Assembly (NCBI RefSeq): GCF_012726265.1 | Contig: NZ_JAASAG010000019.1 | Location: 1 to 64,000, forward strand | Length of the DNA stretch: 64,000 nucleotides | Source: Streptomyces sp. HNM0575 | GTDB taxonomy: Bacteria; Actinomycetota; Actinomycetes; Streptomycetales; Streptomycetaceae | Direction: 5' to 3' | In this document: piece by piece, positions 43,094 to 51,415 of the stretch | Layout: each line of letters starts with the position of its first letter | Position numbering within the stretch: the stretch's first letter is position 1 | The notes under the pieces: generated by a model | What the model was told of the DNA's origin: nothing | What the model saw: only the letters and a program-made list of their open reading frames with translations | Databases searched by the model: none | Translations under genes and position numbers: made by a program

Positions 43094-44209
43094 ATGGCTT
43101 TCACCCCCGATGTGCCCCAACTGCCGGAGAACACAGCGTACTCGTGGCCCGTGCCGCGGGAGCTGGTGCACAAGACCGCGCACACGGAGGTGCTGCTGAC
43201 CGGCTGGCGGCAGTCCGGGGAGCGGGAGTTCGAGGTCGGTGCGCAGTGGCCCCGGGACCACGGTTTCTGGCGTACGGACGACGGAGGCGTACAGGATCCG
43301 ATGCTGCTGGTCGAGACGACCCGGCAGGCGCTTCCGCTGTTCGCGCACGCGGCGTTCGGGGTTCCGGCCGGGCATCAGCTCATATGGGACCACCAGCACT
43401 GCGTCTTCTCGGTGCCCTTCTTGGCGGTGTCGGGCAGCCCGGCCGAGGTGACGCTGCGGCTGTCGGCGTCCCGGCCCCCCGAGCACGGGGCCCGGAAGCG
43501 CCAGATCGCGCTGACGATGAGCGTGCACTGCGGGGAGCGCACCCTCGGCACCGTGTCCACCGTCTACAGCGCGCACAGCCCCGCGGTGTACCGGCGGCTT
43601 CGCGGCCCGGGCACGCCCGCGCCGCCGGAGGCCATGGCCGCCGCTCTCGTGCCGCCGCGTCCGCTGGCCCCGGCGCTGGTCGGGCGCGAGAGCGAACGGG
43701 AGGTGGTGCTGGCCGCGGCCGACGACGGGGACGGGGACGGGGACGGCACGGCCGTGGCGGGGAGAGCCGGGCGGGTCGTCAACGGGCGTGGCGGGGAGGG
43801 GAGTTGGCCTCGCCGGCAGCTGCGGGTGCTCACGTCGAGTCCGTGGCTCTTCGACCACCCCGTCGACCACGCACCCGGCATGCTGCTGATGGAGGCCGCC
43901 CGGCAGGTCTCGCACCTCGCCGCAGCTCCGCACCGGCCGCGGCTGACGCGCATGGACGCGGACTTCCACCGCTATGTCGACCTGGACGAGCCCGGTTGGG
44001 TCGACGTCTCCCCCGGTCCCGTGGCTCCGGCGGCGGGAGCGCCGCAGCCGAGCGGGGAGCGCACCGTGACCGTGGAGATCACACAGCACGGCGAGAAGGC
44101 GTTCAGCGCGGTGGTCGGCTTCGTCACAGAGGAGACGCCGGACGCCGCCGGACCGGCCGGGAGGAAGGGAGACACGGCGCCCGCCGCCGTCCCGCCGGGC
44201 CTCGGGTAG
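43094..44209 (+). CDS. AfsA/ScbA-type gamma-butyrolactone synthase
   Basis: A 371-residue AfsA family protein, which condenses a beta-ketoacyl-ACP with dihydroxyacetone phosphate toward a butyrolactone signal. Two hotdog-like repeats are visible: ELVHKTAHTEVLLTGW with DPMLLVETTRQALPL, and RVLTSSPWLFDHPVDH with PGMLLMEAARQVSHLA. A Gly/Asp-rich insertion (about 210-240) and an extended tail (after residue 345) make it longer than typical members. It faces a ScbR-like receptor gene. The signal could control the cluster at 1-29878; this is inference. Confidence 0.93.
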   Translation: MAFTPDVPQLPENTAYSWPVPRELVHKTAHTEVLLTGWRQSGEREFEVGAQWPRDHGFWRTDDGGVQDPMLLVETTRQALPLFAHAAFGVPAGHQLIWDHQHCVFSVPFLAVSGSPAEVTLRLSASRPPEHGARKRQIALTMSVHCGERTLGTVSTVYSAHSPAVYRRLRGPGTPAPPEAMAAALVPPRPLAPALVGRESEREVVLAAADDGDGDGDGTAVAGRAGRVVNGRGGEGSWPRRQLRVLTSSPWLFDHPVDHAPGMLLMEAARQVSHLAAAPHRPRLTRMDADFHRYVDLDEPGWVDVSPGPVAPAAGAPQPSGERTVTVEITQHGEKAFSAVVGFVTEETPDAAGPAGRKGDTAPAAVPPGLG

Positions 44210-44383
44210 GGTTGCCTCCCTCAGCACACACGCCGTCCGAGGAGGTGGGAGCCATCACCACCGTGGAAGTTCCCCTCCCGCGCGGCGAGGTCCGCGCCGC
44301 TGACGCTCCGTCCCGCTGAAGCGCCGACGCAGCCCGCACGGGAGCCGGGAGCCCGGTCCGGACCCCTGAGAGGCACGCGCCGT

Positions 44384-45274
44384 ATGTCTGTCCCTCCCCC
44401 ATCCGATCCCCCGTGGGTCTCGTGCTCGGCACTGGCCGCCCGCCTTCGTGAGGCGGGCTGCGTATTCGCCGAGGACGAGGCCGAGTTGATGCTGTCCGCC
44501 GCCGGTACGGCCGCTGAGCTGGCCGCCATGGCCGAGCGCCGGGCCACGGGGCTCCCCCTCGAACACGTCCTGGGCCGGGCGGAGTTCTGCGGCATGCGGA
44601 TGGTGGTGGAGCCGGGGGTGTTCGTGCCGCGCAGGCGCACCGAGTTCCTCGTACGGCAGGCCGCGGCCGTCACCCGTCCCGGAAGCCTGGTGGTCGATCT
44701 GTGCTGCGGTTCGGGCGCGCTGGGCGCCGCGCTCGCGGCTGCGGTGGCACGTGAGCACCCGCCGCACGAGCAGGGCAGCGGCGCGGCGGGTGCCGCCGGT
44801 GCCGCCGGAGCCGCCGGTGCGGTCGAACTGCACGCCGCCGATATCGATCCGGCAGCCGTGCGGTGTGCACGCCGCAACGTCGCCGCCGCCGGCGGCCGGG
44901 TCCACGAAGGCGACCTGTTCGCGGCGCTTCCGGCGGTGCTGAGGGGCCGCGTCGACGTGCTGCTCGCCAACGTGCCGTATGTGCCCACGGATTCGCTGGG
45001 GCTGCTGCCTGCGGAGGCCCGCGACCACGAGCCGGTGATCGCGCTGGACGGCGGTGCGGACGGGCTCGATGTGCTGCGCCGGGTGGCCGCCGAGGTGCGG
45101 CACTGGCTCGCACCGGGTGGCCGGCTGCTGGTGGAGACGAGCGAGGACCAAGTCGAGGCGGCCGCAAGGGTGTTGGAGCGCGGCGGGCTCACGGTGCGGA
45201 CGGCCCGCCGCGAGGAACCGGCCGCCACCGTCGTCACCGGACGCCGCAACGCCTCCCGCGACGGGCGGACTTGA
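44384..45274 (+). CDS. PrmC/HemK-like SAM-dependent methyltransferase
   Basis: A 296-residue Rossmann methyltransferase. An N-terminal helical region (RRATGLPLEHVLGRAEF) precedes the SAM-binding motif VVDLCCGSGALGAAL near residue 108. The catalytic tetrapeptide, usually NPPY in PrmC, reads NVPY (in LLANVPYVP), so glutamine methylation of release factors is not certain. A GAAGAAGAAGAAG-like repeat (about 127-145) is a low-complexity insertion in the SAM domain. The N-terminal helices are shortened. It may be a paralogue of the house-keeping prmC. Confidence 0.82.
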   Translation: MSVPPPSDPPWVSCSALAARLREAGCVFAEDEAELMLSAAGTAAELAAMAERRATGLPLEHVLGRAEFCGMRMVVEPGVFVPRRRTEFLVRQAAAVTRPGSLVVDLCCGSGALGAALAAAVAREHPPHEQGSGAAGAAGAAGAAGAVELHAADIDPAAVRCARRNVAAAGGRVHEGDLFAALPAVLRGRVDVLLANVPYVPTDSLGLLPAEARDHEPVIALDGGADGLDVLRRVAAEVRHWLAPGGRLLVETSEDQVEAAARVLERGGLTVRTARREEPAATVVTGRRNASRDGRT

Positions 45275-45324
45275 CCGGTTGATCGTCTGAGCCCGGCACC
45301 GGTCGGCCGCCGGGCCCCGATCGC

Positions 45325-45876
45325 TCAGCCGCCCTCGTCCGTACCGGCTTCCGTGCGGCTGGCGGAGACACCGGGGCCGGTGCCTCCGCCCCAGCCCAGC
45401 CGGTCGAAGACCGTCGCCGTGGCGAGCGTGGCGAGGATGACCAGCACGGTCTCCCAGCCGACCGTCAGCACCCAGGAGACGGCGGAGGGCAGCCTGTTGC
45501 CGCGCACTCCGAACGCCGCCCGGCTGAGCACCATCGTCGGCGCGGATCCGCGCTTCCCCGCCACCGCGACGAGGCCGCAGAGCAGGAAGGAGAAGACGAT
45601 GCCCGCGATGCCGGCGGCCAGGGCCTGCCAGAAGCCGATGCCGAATCCGAGCGCGAAGGAGCCGTAACTCAGGCCCAGCACCGAGACGTTGGAGGCGAAC
45701 CACGGCCAGAACAGCTGCGCGGGCCGTCCTTTGCGCTCGGTGCCGCCGATGATGTCGAGGCCGTTGGTCTCCACGGCGAGCGCGGCCTTGCGGGCGGGCC
45801 GCTCGGCGGCGGCGTGCCCGCCGGGTGCGTGCGGCGGCTGCGGCGAGTCCTGTGATCCCGCCTCCGTACCGGCCAC
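45325..45876 (-). pseudogene. NCS1 cytosine/purine permease, N-terminal remnant
   Basis: A 183-codon frame matching only the first third of NCS1 nucleobase transporters (full length about 480): VETNGLDIIGG, LFWPWFASNVSVLGLSYGSF, KRGSAPTMVLSRAAFGVRGN and VSWVLTVGWETVLVILATLA. The protein ends in an unrelated tail (GTGPGVSASRTEAGTDEGG), and only 50 bases separate it from the convergent methyltransferase, so the other membrane helices are missing, not frameshifted nearby. It is probably a decayed gene that cannot transport. GTG at 45876 is preceded by GGGGGTG. Confidence 0.75.
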
Positions 45877-46384
45877 TTGGCACCCCCGTCCGGCCTGATC
45901 CGACGCTTGGAGCCTGCTGGCGGGTGCGGTGCCGCGTCAAGTACGCACCGTCGGGGCGCTGTTGGGGCTGTCGGGCATTCCGGCCGCGAGCACGGCGCTG
46001 CTGGACACGGCTCTGCCGGGAGGCCCGGACCCCGGGCCTCCGGGCCTCCGCGGGGCGCACCGCCCCGTGACGTGCGAAGCAACCGCGTTCTGCCATGACC
46101 GTCGAGGGCGCCTCCGGAGTCGCGGCGTACCGCCGAGCAGGTTCCGGAGCCCCGCGCGGCACCGCGGCCCGGGAAGACCAGACAACCGGAACGAGGGCGT
46201 TCTCGTGAGGAATTGAGGGGGGAACGTGCCGTTCGTTCACCCGCCTCCCCGAACGTCGACCCGGCCGTGATACTTGTGTGCGTCGGCCAGGGAACGGCAG
46301 TCAGAACGATCGATCTGCGCGGTCCGCAGCAGTACGGGCGTTGCCCGTGCCGCGCGCGAACGCGCAGTCTGGACAAGGGCTTTC
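45877..46384. other. 508-base region without a recognisable gene
   Basis: This lies between the NCS1 remnant and the STAS-like gene. Small open frames on both strands show no family features or ribosome sites. AAGGGC just before 46385 is the likely ribosome site of the next gene. I see no clear promoter hexamers, hairpin or repeat. Confidence 0.6.
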
Positions 46385-46732
46385 ATGGGGACGGCGACGA
46401 TACAGGTGCGAGTCCTGGCCGTCGCGGGCCGGCGCGTGTGGATGGCGGTGAGCGGCACGCTGTCCGGCGCCACGCTCAGAGTCCTCCACTACAGCCTGAG
46501 CGCCCGCGCCACGGACGAGCGGACGCAGATCTACCTCGACCTCAACGCGGTGCGCTGGGACAGCTCCCTTTCCGCAGCCGAACTCCTCCGGCTGCTGCCG
46601 GCAGGCGCCCGGCTGCGCTTCCACATCGTCGGCGCGCACGAGGACTTCAGGGAGCGGCTGGCTGCGGACGCGCGGTGCCGTCTGCACTCGGACGTGGCCT
46701 CCGCGTGGGCCACGTGGTCGCGGCAGTCCTGA
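46385..46732 (+). CDS. STAS-like small protein (possible anti-sigma antagonist)
   Basis: A 115-residue protein that I only partly recognise. Its layout, with VSGTLSGATLRVLHYSL and IYLDLNAVRWDSSLSAAELL, recalls STAS domains of anti-anti-sigma factors (ground-state strand, then LDL...DSS). The family's phosphorylatable Ser is not clearly placed. The next gene, convergent on the other strand, encodes a HATPase of the anti-sigma kinase type, which supports the idea. ATG 46385 is chosen from AAGGGC upstream and the start of the fold. Confidence 0.6.
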   Translation: MGTATIQVRVLAVAGRRVWMAVSGTLSGATLRVLHYSLSARATDERTQIYLDLNAVRWDSSLSAAELLRLLPAGARLRFHIVGAHEDFRERLAADARCRLHSDVASAWATWSRQS

Positions 46733-46871
46733 ACTCCCGCCGCCGCGGCAGGAGTTGGCCATCCGGCCCCCCGGCCGTCACCGGAACGGTTCCGCGGCGG
46801 ACTTACGGAGCGGAGGTCCGCCGGGGCCAGAGGCCTTCCGAGCCAGCGGGCCTGCGGCCCGGCGCTCCCCT

Positions 46872-47288
46872 CTAAGCCGCGTCCAGAACGGCGCTGACCG
46901 TCTTGCCCCCGCCGGGCGCGGCGGTGACGTCCATCCGGCGGGCGAGGCTGCTGACCATCGCGATGCCCCTGCCGCTCTCGCTCTCGCGGGCGGGCCGCCG
47001 CACACGCGGCAACCGGCGGCCCTCGTCGCGTACTTCGACCGTGACGGTGCCCTCGCCGCTGCTCAGCCGCAGCCGGCAACGTCCCTGACCGTGCAGCGCC
47101 GCGTTGGTGACGAGCTCGGAGACGATCAGCCTCGCCTCGTCGACGCGGTGCGCCGCCTCCGGAGGCGTATGGCTGCCGGTGAGGAATCCGGTGGTCAGCT
47201 GGCGGGCCCAGCGGGCCGACGCGGCCCTGCGCGGCAGTGTGTACTCGACGCGTGCGATGTGCCGCGGCCGGCGCGGACTCACGCGCAT
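46872..47288 (-). CDS. HATPase_c anti-sigma factor-like protein (RsbW/SpoIIAB-type)
   Basis: A 138-residue GHKL ATPase. The N-box is VSELVTNAALHGQG (about residues 64-77), the first Gly motif is VRDEGRRLP and the second ESGRGIAMV. Streptomycetes have many such standalone kinases that inhibit sigma factors or antagonise STAS proteins. ATG 47288 follows GGGGAAG. It faces the STAS-like gene with a 139-base gap, so the two might interact; this is inference. Confidence 0.88.
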   Translation of the reverse strand: MRVSPRRPRHIARVEYTLPRRAASARWARQLTTGFLTGSHTPPEAAHRVDEARLIVSELVTNAALHGQGRCRLRLSSGEGTVTVEVRDEGRRLPRVRRPARESESGRGIAMVSSLARRMDVTAAPGGGKTVSAVLDAA

Positions 47289-47466
47289 GACGTTCACTTC
47301 CCCTCGGTGCCGGCGTACGCCCGGGGCTGCCGGGGCCGGCTGCGCGAATCGAGACCTGCGGACTGTCTTTCCCGGCGGGAGCGCGGGCATTCACCGCGCG
47401 GCGCGACCGGGACATCCCGGGCGAAAGCTTCACTTTTCCTTGACACACGGAGGCCGCGGCCGTGCC

Positions 47467-47841
47467 TCAACGGCTGTGCCCGCCCGGAGACTTGTCGGAC
47501 TTCTCCGCTGCCGCGGCGAGTTCGTCGACGACGAGATGCTCGCGGTCCGTCCTGCCCGTGCGGTACGCGGCCCGCCCGACCATGTGCGCCGCCACGGGCA
47601 CGGTCAGCAGCTGGAAGATCCCGACGAGGAGCAGCGTCCCAAGGTCGGCGGCGCTGCGCAGTCTCAGGCCCGCCCCGACGAGAACGAACAGCAGGCCGAG
47701 CACCTGCGGCTTGGTGGCGGCGTGCATCCGCGTCAGCACGTCCGGCAGCCGTACGAGCCCGATCCCCGCGAGCAGGCACAGCACGGCGCCCGCCATCATG
47801 CACGCCATGGCCGCGATGTCCGCGGCCCCCGACCAGTTCAT
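47467..47841 (-). CDS. mrpG: Mrp Na+/H+ antiporter subunit G
   Basis: A 124-residue MrpG/MnhG protein with three membrane segments. Its family signature is GIGLVRLPDVLTRMHAATKP, followed by a second and third helix. The tail after residue 95 is charged. Its ATG overlaps the MrpF stop by 4 bases and it is the last gene of the six-gene operon. Confidence 0.95.
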   Translation of the reverse strand: MNWSGAADIAAMACMMAGAVLCLLAGIGLVRLPDVLTRMHAATKPQVLGLLFVLVGAGLRLRSAADLGTLLLVGIFQLLTVPVAAHMVGRAAYRTGRTDREHLVVDELAAAAEKSDKSPGGHSR

Positions 47842-48227
47842 CCGCCGCTCCCCTGCTCCGCCGCGCCGCCGTCGGCGCGCTTCCCGTTGCGGCCGCCGTG
47901 CGGGCCGTCATGACCGGCGGCGGCCCGCTCGCCGCCTCCGCCGCCCTCGTCCGGGTCCTCGCTTCCCGCCTCGTCCCGCAGCGCGAGGAAGCGGGCGATG
48001 CTCACCGAGCCGGTGAAGCCGAGGAACGACAGGACCAGCAGCGCCGGCAGGTAGTACGGGATCTGCCGTGCCGCGGTGAGGACGCCGATGCCCGCCATCA
48101 CCACGGCGGCCAGGGCGTCGAGGGCCACGGCACGGTCGAGGGTCGAAGGCCCGCGTACCAGCCGTACGGTGACGAGCGCCCCGGAGGCGAGCAGCATCCC
48201 CACGACGACGCTCAGGGCCGTGTCCAC
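47838..48227 (-). CDS. mrpF: Mrp Na+/H+ antiporter subunit F
   Basis: A 129-residue MrpF/MnhF protein. Three membrane helices occupy residues 1-80, with the family block VRLVRGPSTLDRAVALDAL between the first two. A Gly/Asp/Glu-rich cytoplasmic tail (about 87-129) is longer than usual. It overlaps MrpE at its start and MrpG at its end, so translation is coupled. Confidence 0.95.
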   Translation of the reverse strand: MDTALSVVVGMLLASGALVTVRLVRGPSTLDRAVALDALAAVVMAGIGVLTAARQIPYYLPALLVLSFLGFTGSVSIARFLALRDEAGSEDPDEGGGGGERAAAGHDGPHGGRNGKRADGGAAEQGSGG

Positions 48228-48865
48228 GGGCCGCTCCCTCCGCCGGAACCGCCCGTGACCCCGCCGCGGCGCGCGTCGAGGGCCGCGACGTCGGCGCGGG
48301 TGCCGAAGGCCCGCACCACGCGGTCCTCCAGGCGCAGCACCTCATACCGCGCCCGCTCGCGCTCGGTCTCTCCCTCCGCGCCCATCACGTGCACGTACAT
48401 CGTTCCCGAAGCCCTGTGCACGTCGAGGACGTTGCTGCCGGGGACGGCCGCGACCGCGACGGACGTGGCCGTCAGCATCAGGTCGCTGGGGCTGCGCATC
48501 CGTACCGCCAGCACCGCGCACACCGGAGGCCGCGTGCCGAGGATGTATCTGTTGAGACGCCAGCTCGACGCGGCCATGTCGAGCACGAACCGGACCGTGA
48601 AGCGCAGGACGCCGACGGGACGCAGCCGTACCTGGGTCTCGATCGGGGGCAGCGGGAAGATCACGCACACCACGACGCCGACGAGTACGCCCGTGAGGAC
48701 GTTGGCGGCGCTCAGCGTGCCCCACAGCAGCACCCACAGCACGGTCAGCCCGAGCACCGTCGGCCACTGCGCGGCCCGGATCCGGCTGCGGCCGCGAGGG
48801 GGTCCGCCCGGCACTCCGCCCGCGGGGTCCGGCGTGCCCGGCCCGGCGGCGGACTGTTCACTCAT
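48212..48865 (-). CDS. mrpE: Mrp Na+/H+ antiporter subunit E
   Basis: A 217-residue MrpE/MnhE protein. Membrane helices lie near residues 35-70, and VRFVLDMAASSWRLNRYIL plus LTATSVAVAAVPGSNVLDVH are family-typical. An N-terminal Gly/Pro-rich leader (residues 1-28) and a Gly-rich C-terminus are lineage features. ATG 48865 overlaps the MrpD stop by 4 bases. Confidence 0.94.
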   Translation of the reverse strand: MSEQSAAGPGTPDPAGGVPGGPPRGRSRIRAAQWPTVLGLTVLWVLLWGTLSAANVLTGVLVGVVVCVIFPLPPIETQVRLRPVGVLRFTVRFVLDMAASSWRLNRYILGTRPPVCAVLAVRMRSPSDLMLTATSVAVAAVPGSNVLDVHRASGTMYVHVMGAEGETERERARYEVLRLEDRVVRAFGTRADVAALDARRGGVTGGSGGGSGPWTRP

Positions 48866-50595
48866 CGGCCGATCACCGCCTTCACATACGGGGTGCGGGC
48901 GGTCATCTCGGCGGCGACGCGGCTCGTCAGGGACGACAGCGGCCCCGCCAGCACGGTGACCGCCAGCCCGAAGGCGACCAGCGCGGCGGTCGGTACGAGC
49001 ATCGCCGCCGGGGGCTGTCCGGTGGTGATGGCACGTCCTCCGAAGCTCGCGGCCTCGGCCCGGCCCGCGACGACGTCCACGTCGACGGCTCCGGTGCCGC
49101 CGCCGAGGGCCGCCCCACCGCCCGCTTCGCCCGCCGCTCCACCGCCCGATCCGCCGCCCGCCGACTCCTGCGGAAGTTCCTCTTCCGTCTCGTCGGTCTC
49201 GACGGTGTCGAGCACCACCCCGACCACGTACAGCTGCGGCGGCGCCGCCCGCCAGAAGCCGAGGTTCCACGCCTTCGCCAGGGCGTACAGCGTGAGCAGG
49301 CTCGTGGCCACTCCGGCGGCGATCAGCACGTAGACCAGAGCGCCGCCGTGTGCGACGCCCGCGCGCAGCAGCCCGAACTTGCCCAGGAATCCCGCCAGCG
49401 GCGGCACCCCCGCGAGGTTCATCGCCGGTACGAAGAAGACGAGCCCGAGGACCGGCGAGAGCTTCGCGATGCCGCCGAGGCGCCTCAAGTCCGTGGTGAC
49501 GCCCCGGCGTTCGACGAGCCCGACGACGAGGAAGAGCGTGGTCTGCACCGTGATGTGGTGGACGACGTAGAAGACCGAGCCGGCGAATCCGGCGCGGGAG
49601 GCCAGGGCGATCCCGAAGATCATGTAGCCGATGTGGCTGACGAGGGTGAAGGACAGCAGCCGCTTGAGGTCCGTCTGCGCCACCGCCCCGAGGATGCCCA
49701 CCACCAGCGACAGCAGCGCGAGGACCATCAGCACCCCGCTGAGCCGGTCGCCGGGGAAGAGCAGGGTCTGGGTGCGCAGCATCGCGTAGATGCCGACCTT
49801 GGTCAGCAGCCCCGCGAAGACGGCCGTGACGGGGGCGGGCGCCGTCGGATAGGAGTCGGGGAGCCAGGCGGCCAGGGGGAAGACGGCGGCCTTGGTGCAG
49901 AAGACGGCCAGCAGCGAGATCTGTGCCAGCACGGCGATGCCTGCGGGCAGTTGGTCGAACCGGCGGGCGAGTTCGGCCATCGTCACGGTGCCCGTCGCCG
50001 CGTAGACGACGGCGACGGCCGCGAGGAAGAGCACGGAGGAGAGCAGCGAGACGATCGCGTACGTCGCCCCCGCGCGGATGCGTGTGACGGTGCCGCCGAG
50101 CGTCAGCAGCACGTAGCTGGCGGTCAGCATGATCTCGAATCCGACGTAGAGGTTGAAGAGATCGCCCGCGAGGAAGGTGTCGGAGACCCCGGCCACCAGC
50201 ACCAGGTAGGCGGGGTGGAAGACCGACATCGGGGTGGCCTCCTCCTGATCGGCCATGCCCTGGCCGACGGAGTAGAGCAGCACGCACAGCGTCACCGACG
50301 AGGAGATCACCAGCATCAGCGCAGAGAGCCGGTCGGCGACGAGGACGATGCCGACCGGGGGCCGCCAGCCTCCCGCGTACATGACCTGCGGGCCGTACCG
50401 GTCGGCGTCGACGAGCAGTACGAGGGCGACCGCGAGGACGGTCGCGAGGACGACCGTGCTGATGACGCGCTGGGCGCGCTGTAGCCGTACGCCGATGCCG
50501 AGCTTCAGCCCCGCGGCGAACAGGGGGAGGATCACCGGCAGGGCGACCAGCGCCGAGGCCGGGCCGTCGGCGCCCGCGGGCGAGGCGGCGATCAC
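48862..50595 (-). CDS. mrpD: Mrp Na+/H+ antiporter subunit D
   Basis: A 577-residue proton-pumping-NADH-dehydrogenase-like subunit with about 14 membrane helices. Family blocks include FNLYVGFEIMLTASYVLLTL, FCTKAAVFPLAAWLPDSYPT with its conserved Lys, and QTDLKRLLSFTLVSHIGYM. A Gly/Ala/Glu-rich cytoplasmic insertion occurs near residues 470-525. GTG 50595 follows GGAG. The 139-base gap before it contains imperfect GGGGCGGAGACCGA repeats. Confidence 0.95.
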   Translation of the reverse strand: MIAASPAGADGPASALVALPVILPLFAAGLKLGIGVRLQRAQRVISTVVLATVLAVALVLLVDADRYGPQVMYAGGWRPPVGIVLVADRLSALMLVISSSVTLCVLLYSVGQGMADQEEATPMSVFHPAYLVLVAGVSDTFLAGDLFNLYVGFEIMLTASYVLLTLGGTVTRIRAGATYAIVSLLSSVLFLAAVAVVYAATGTVTMAELARRFDQLPAGIAVLAQISLLAVFCTKAAVFPLAAWLPDSYPTAPAPVTAVFAGLLTKVGIYAMLRTQTLLFPGDRLSGVLMVLALLSLVVGILGAVAQTDLKRLLSFTLVSHIGYMIFGIALASRAGFAGSVFYVVHHITVQTTLFLVVGLVERRGVTTDLRRLGGIAKLSPVLGLVFFVPAMNLAGVPPLAGFLGKFGLLRAGVAHGGALVYVLIAAGVATSLLTLYALAKAWNLGFWRAAPPQLYVVGVVLDTVETDETEEELPQESAGGGSGGGAAGEAGGGAALGGGTGAVDVDVVAGRAEAASFGGRAITTGQPPAAMLVPTAALVAFGLAVTVLAGPLSSLTSRVAAEMTARTPYVKAVIGR

Positions 50596-50734
50596 CGGGT
50601 GGCTCCGGGGACCGGGCCGTGACGGGAGCCGGAACGGGGACCGAGTGCGGGGCGGAGACCGAGGACGGGGCGGAGACCGAAGGCGGGGCCGCGGGCGGTC
50701 CCGGGGCGGCCGGCGGTCCCGGGGCAGCGGGCGT

Positions 50735-51415
50735 TCAACGGTCCGCCCCGAGGATGGTGTCCCACATGTCCTCGTCCGCCGGTTCCTCTTCCGTACGGAC
50801 TCCGCGCGCGTGGTGCGACCTGGTCTCCGCACGGGCGCGGCGGCGGGCCTCGTGGAAGTGGGTGCCCGCGCCGCGCATGCGCGCCGGAGCGCCTCCCCTG
50901 CCTTCGCCGCCTGACCGTTCCCCGCCCGTCCGCCGGGCGGCGCGCCGTGCTTCGTCGCCGGTGCCGAGCATCAACTCCCGGCGTCTGGCGCGCCGTTCGC
51001 GCCGCTCCCTGAACGGCCGGCGGGCGTCGGCGTCCTCTCCGTGCTCCTCGCCGTACTCGGCGCGATGTGCCACACGCAGGTCCTCCACGTCGTCCTGTAC
51101 GTCGTCCGTGCCGGACAGCTGCCAGGCGCGGTAGGCCATCGCGGAGAGGAACGCGGTCAGCGCGAGCGTGATGACGATCGCCGTCAGCACGAACGCCTGC
51201 GGCAGCGGGTCGGAGATGCGCCGCGGCCCGAGGACCCGGTAGAGCAGCGGGGCCCGTGAGGCGGCGCCCGACGTGGCGAGCAGCAGGAGGTTGACGCCGT
51301 TGCCCAGTACGACGGCGCCCAGCACGATGCGGGTGAGGGGGCGGCTGAGCAGCAGCACCGTGCCCGCCGCGATGAGCGCGCCGCCGGTGGCCACGAGCGC
51401 GACCGTCTCGTTCAT
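50735..51415 (-). CDS. mrpC: Mrp Na+/H+ antiporter subunit C, with long charged tail
   Basis: A 226-residue MrpC/MnhC (NuoK-like) protein. Three membrane helices fill residues 1-105, with RIVLGAVVLGNGVNLLLL and DPLPQAFVLTAIVITLALTA. The remaining 120 residues are very rich in Arg, Glu, Asp and Gly and are longer than the tails I know from this family. ATG 51415 overlaps the MrpA stop by 4 bases. Confidence 0.94.
   Translation of the reverse strand: MNETVALVATGGALIAAGTVLLLSRPLTRIVLGAVVLGNGVNLLLLATSGAASRAPLLYRVLGPRRISDPLPQAFVLTAIVITLALTAFLSAMAYRAWQLSGTDDVQDDVEDLRVAHRAEYGEEHGEDADARRPFRERRERRARRRELMLGTGDEARRAARRTGGERSGGEGRGGAPARMRGAGTHFHEARRRARAETRSHHARGVRTEEEPADEDMWDTILGADR

Noticed and set aside
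45929..46216. A 95-codon rightward open frame in the gap before the STAS-like gene
   Set aside because: No ribosome site, family features or sensible composition.
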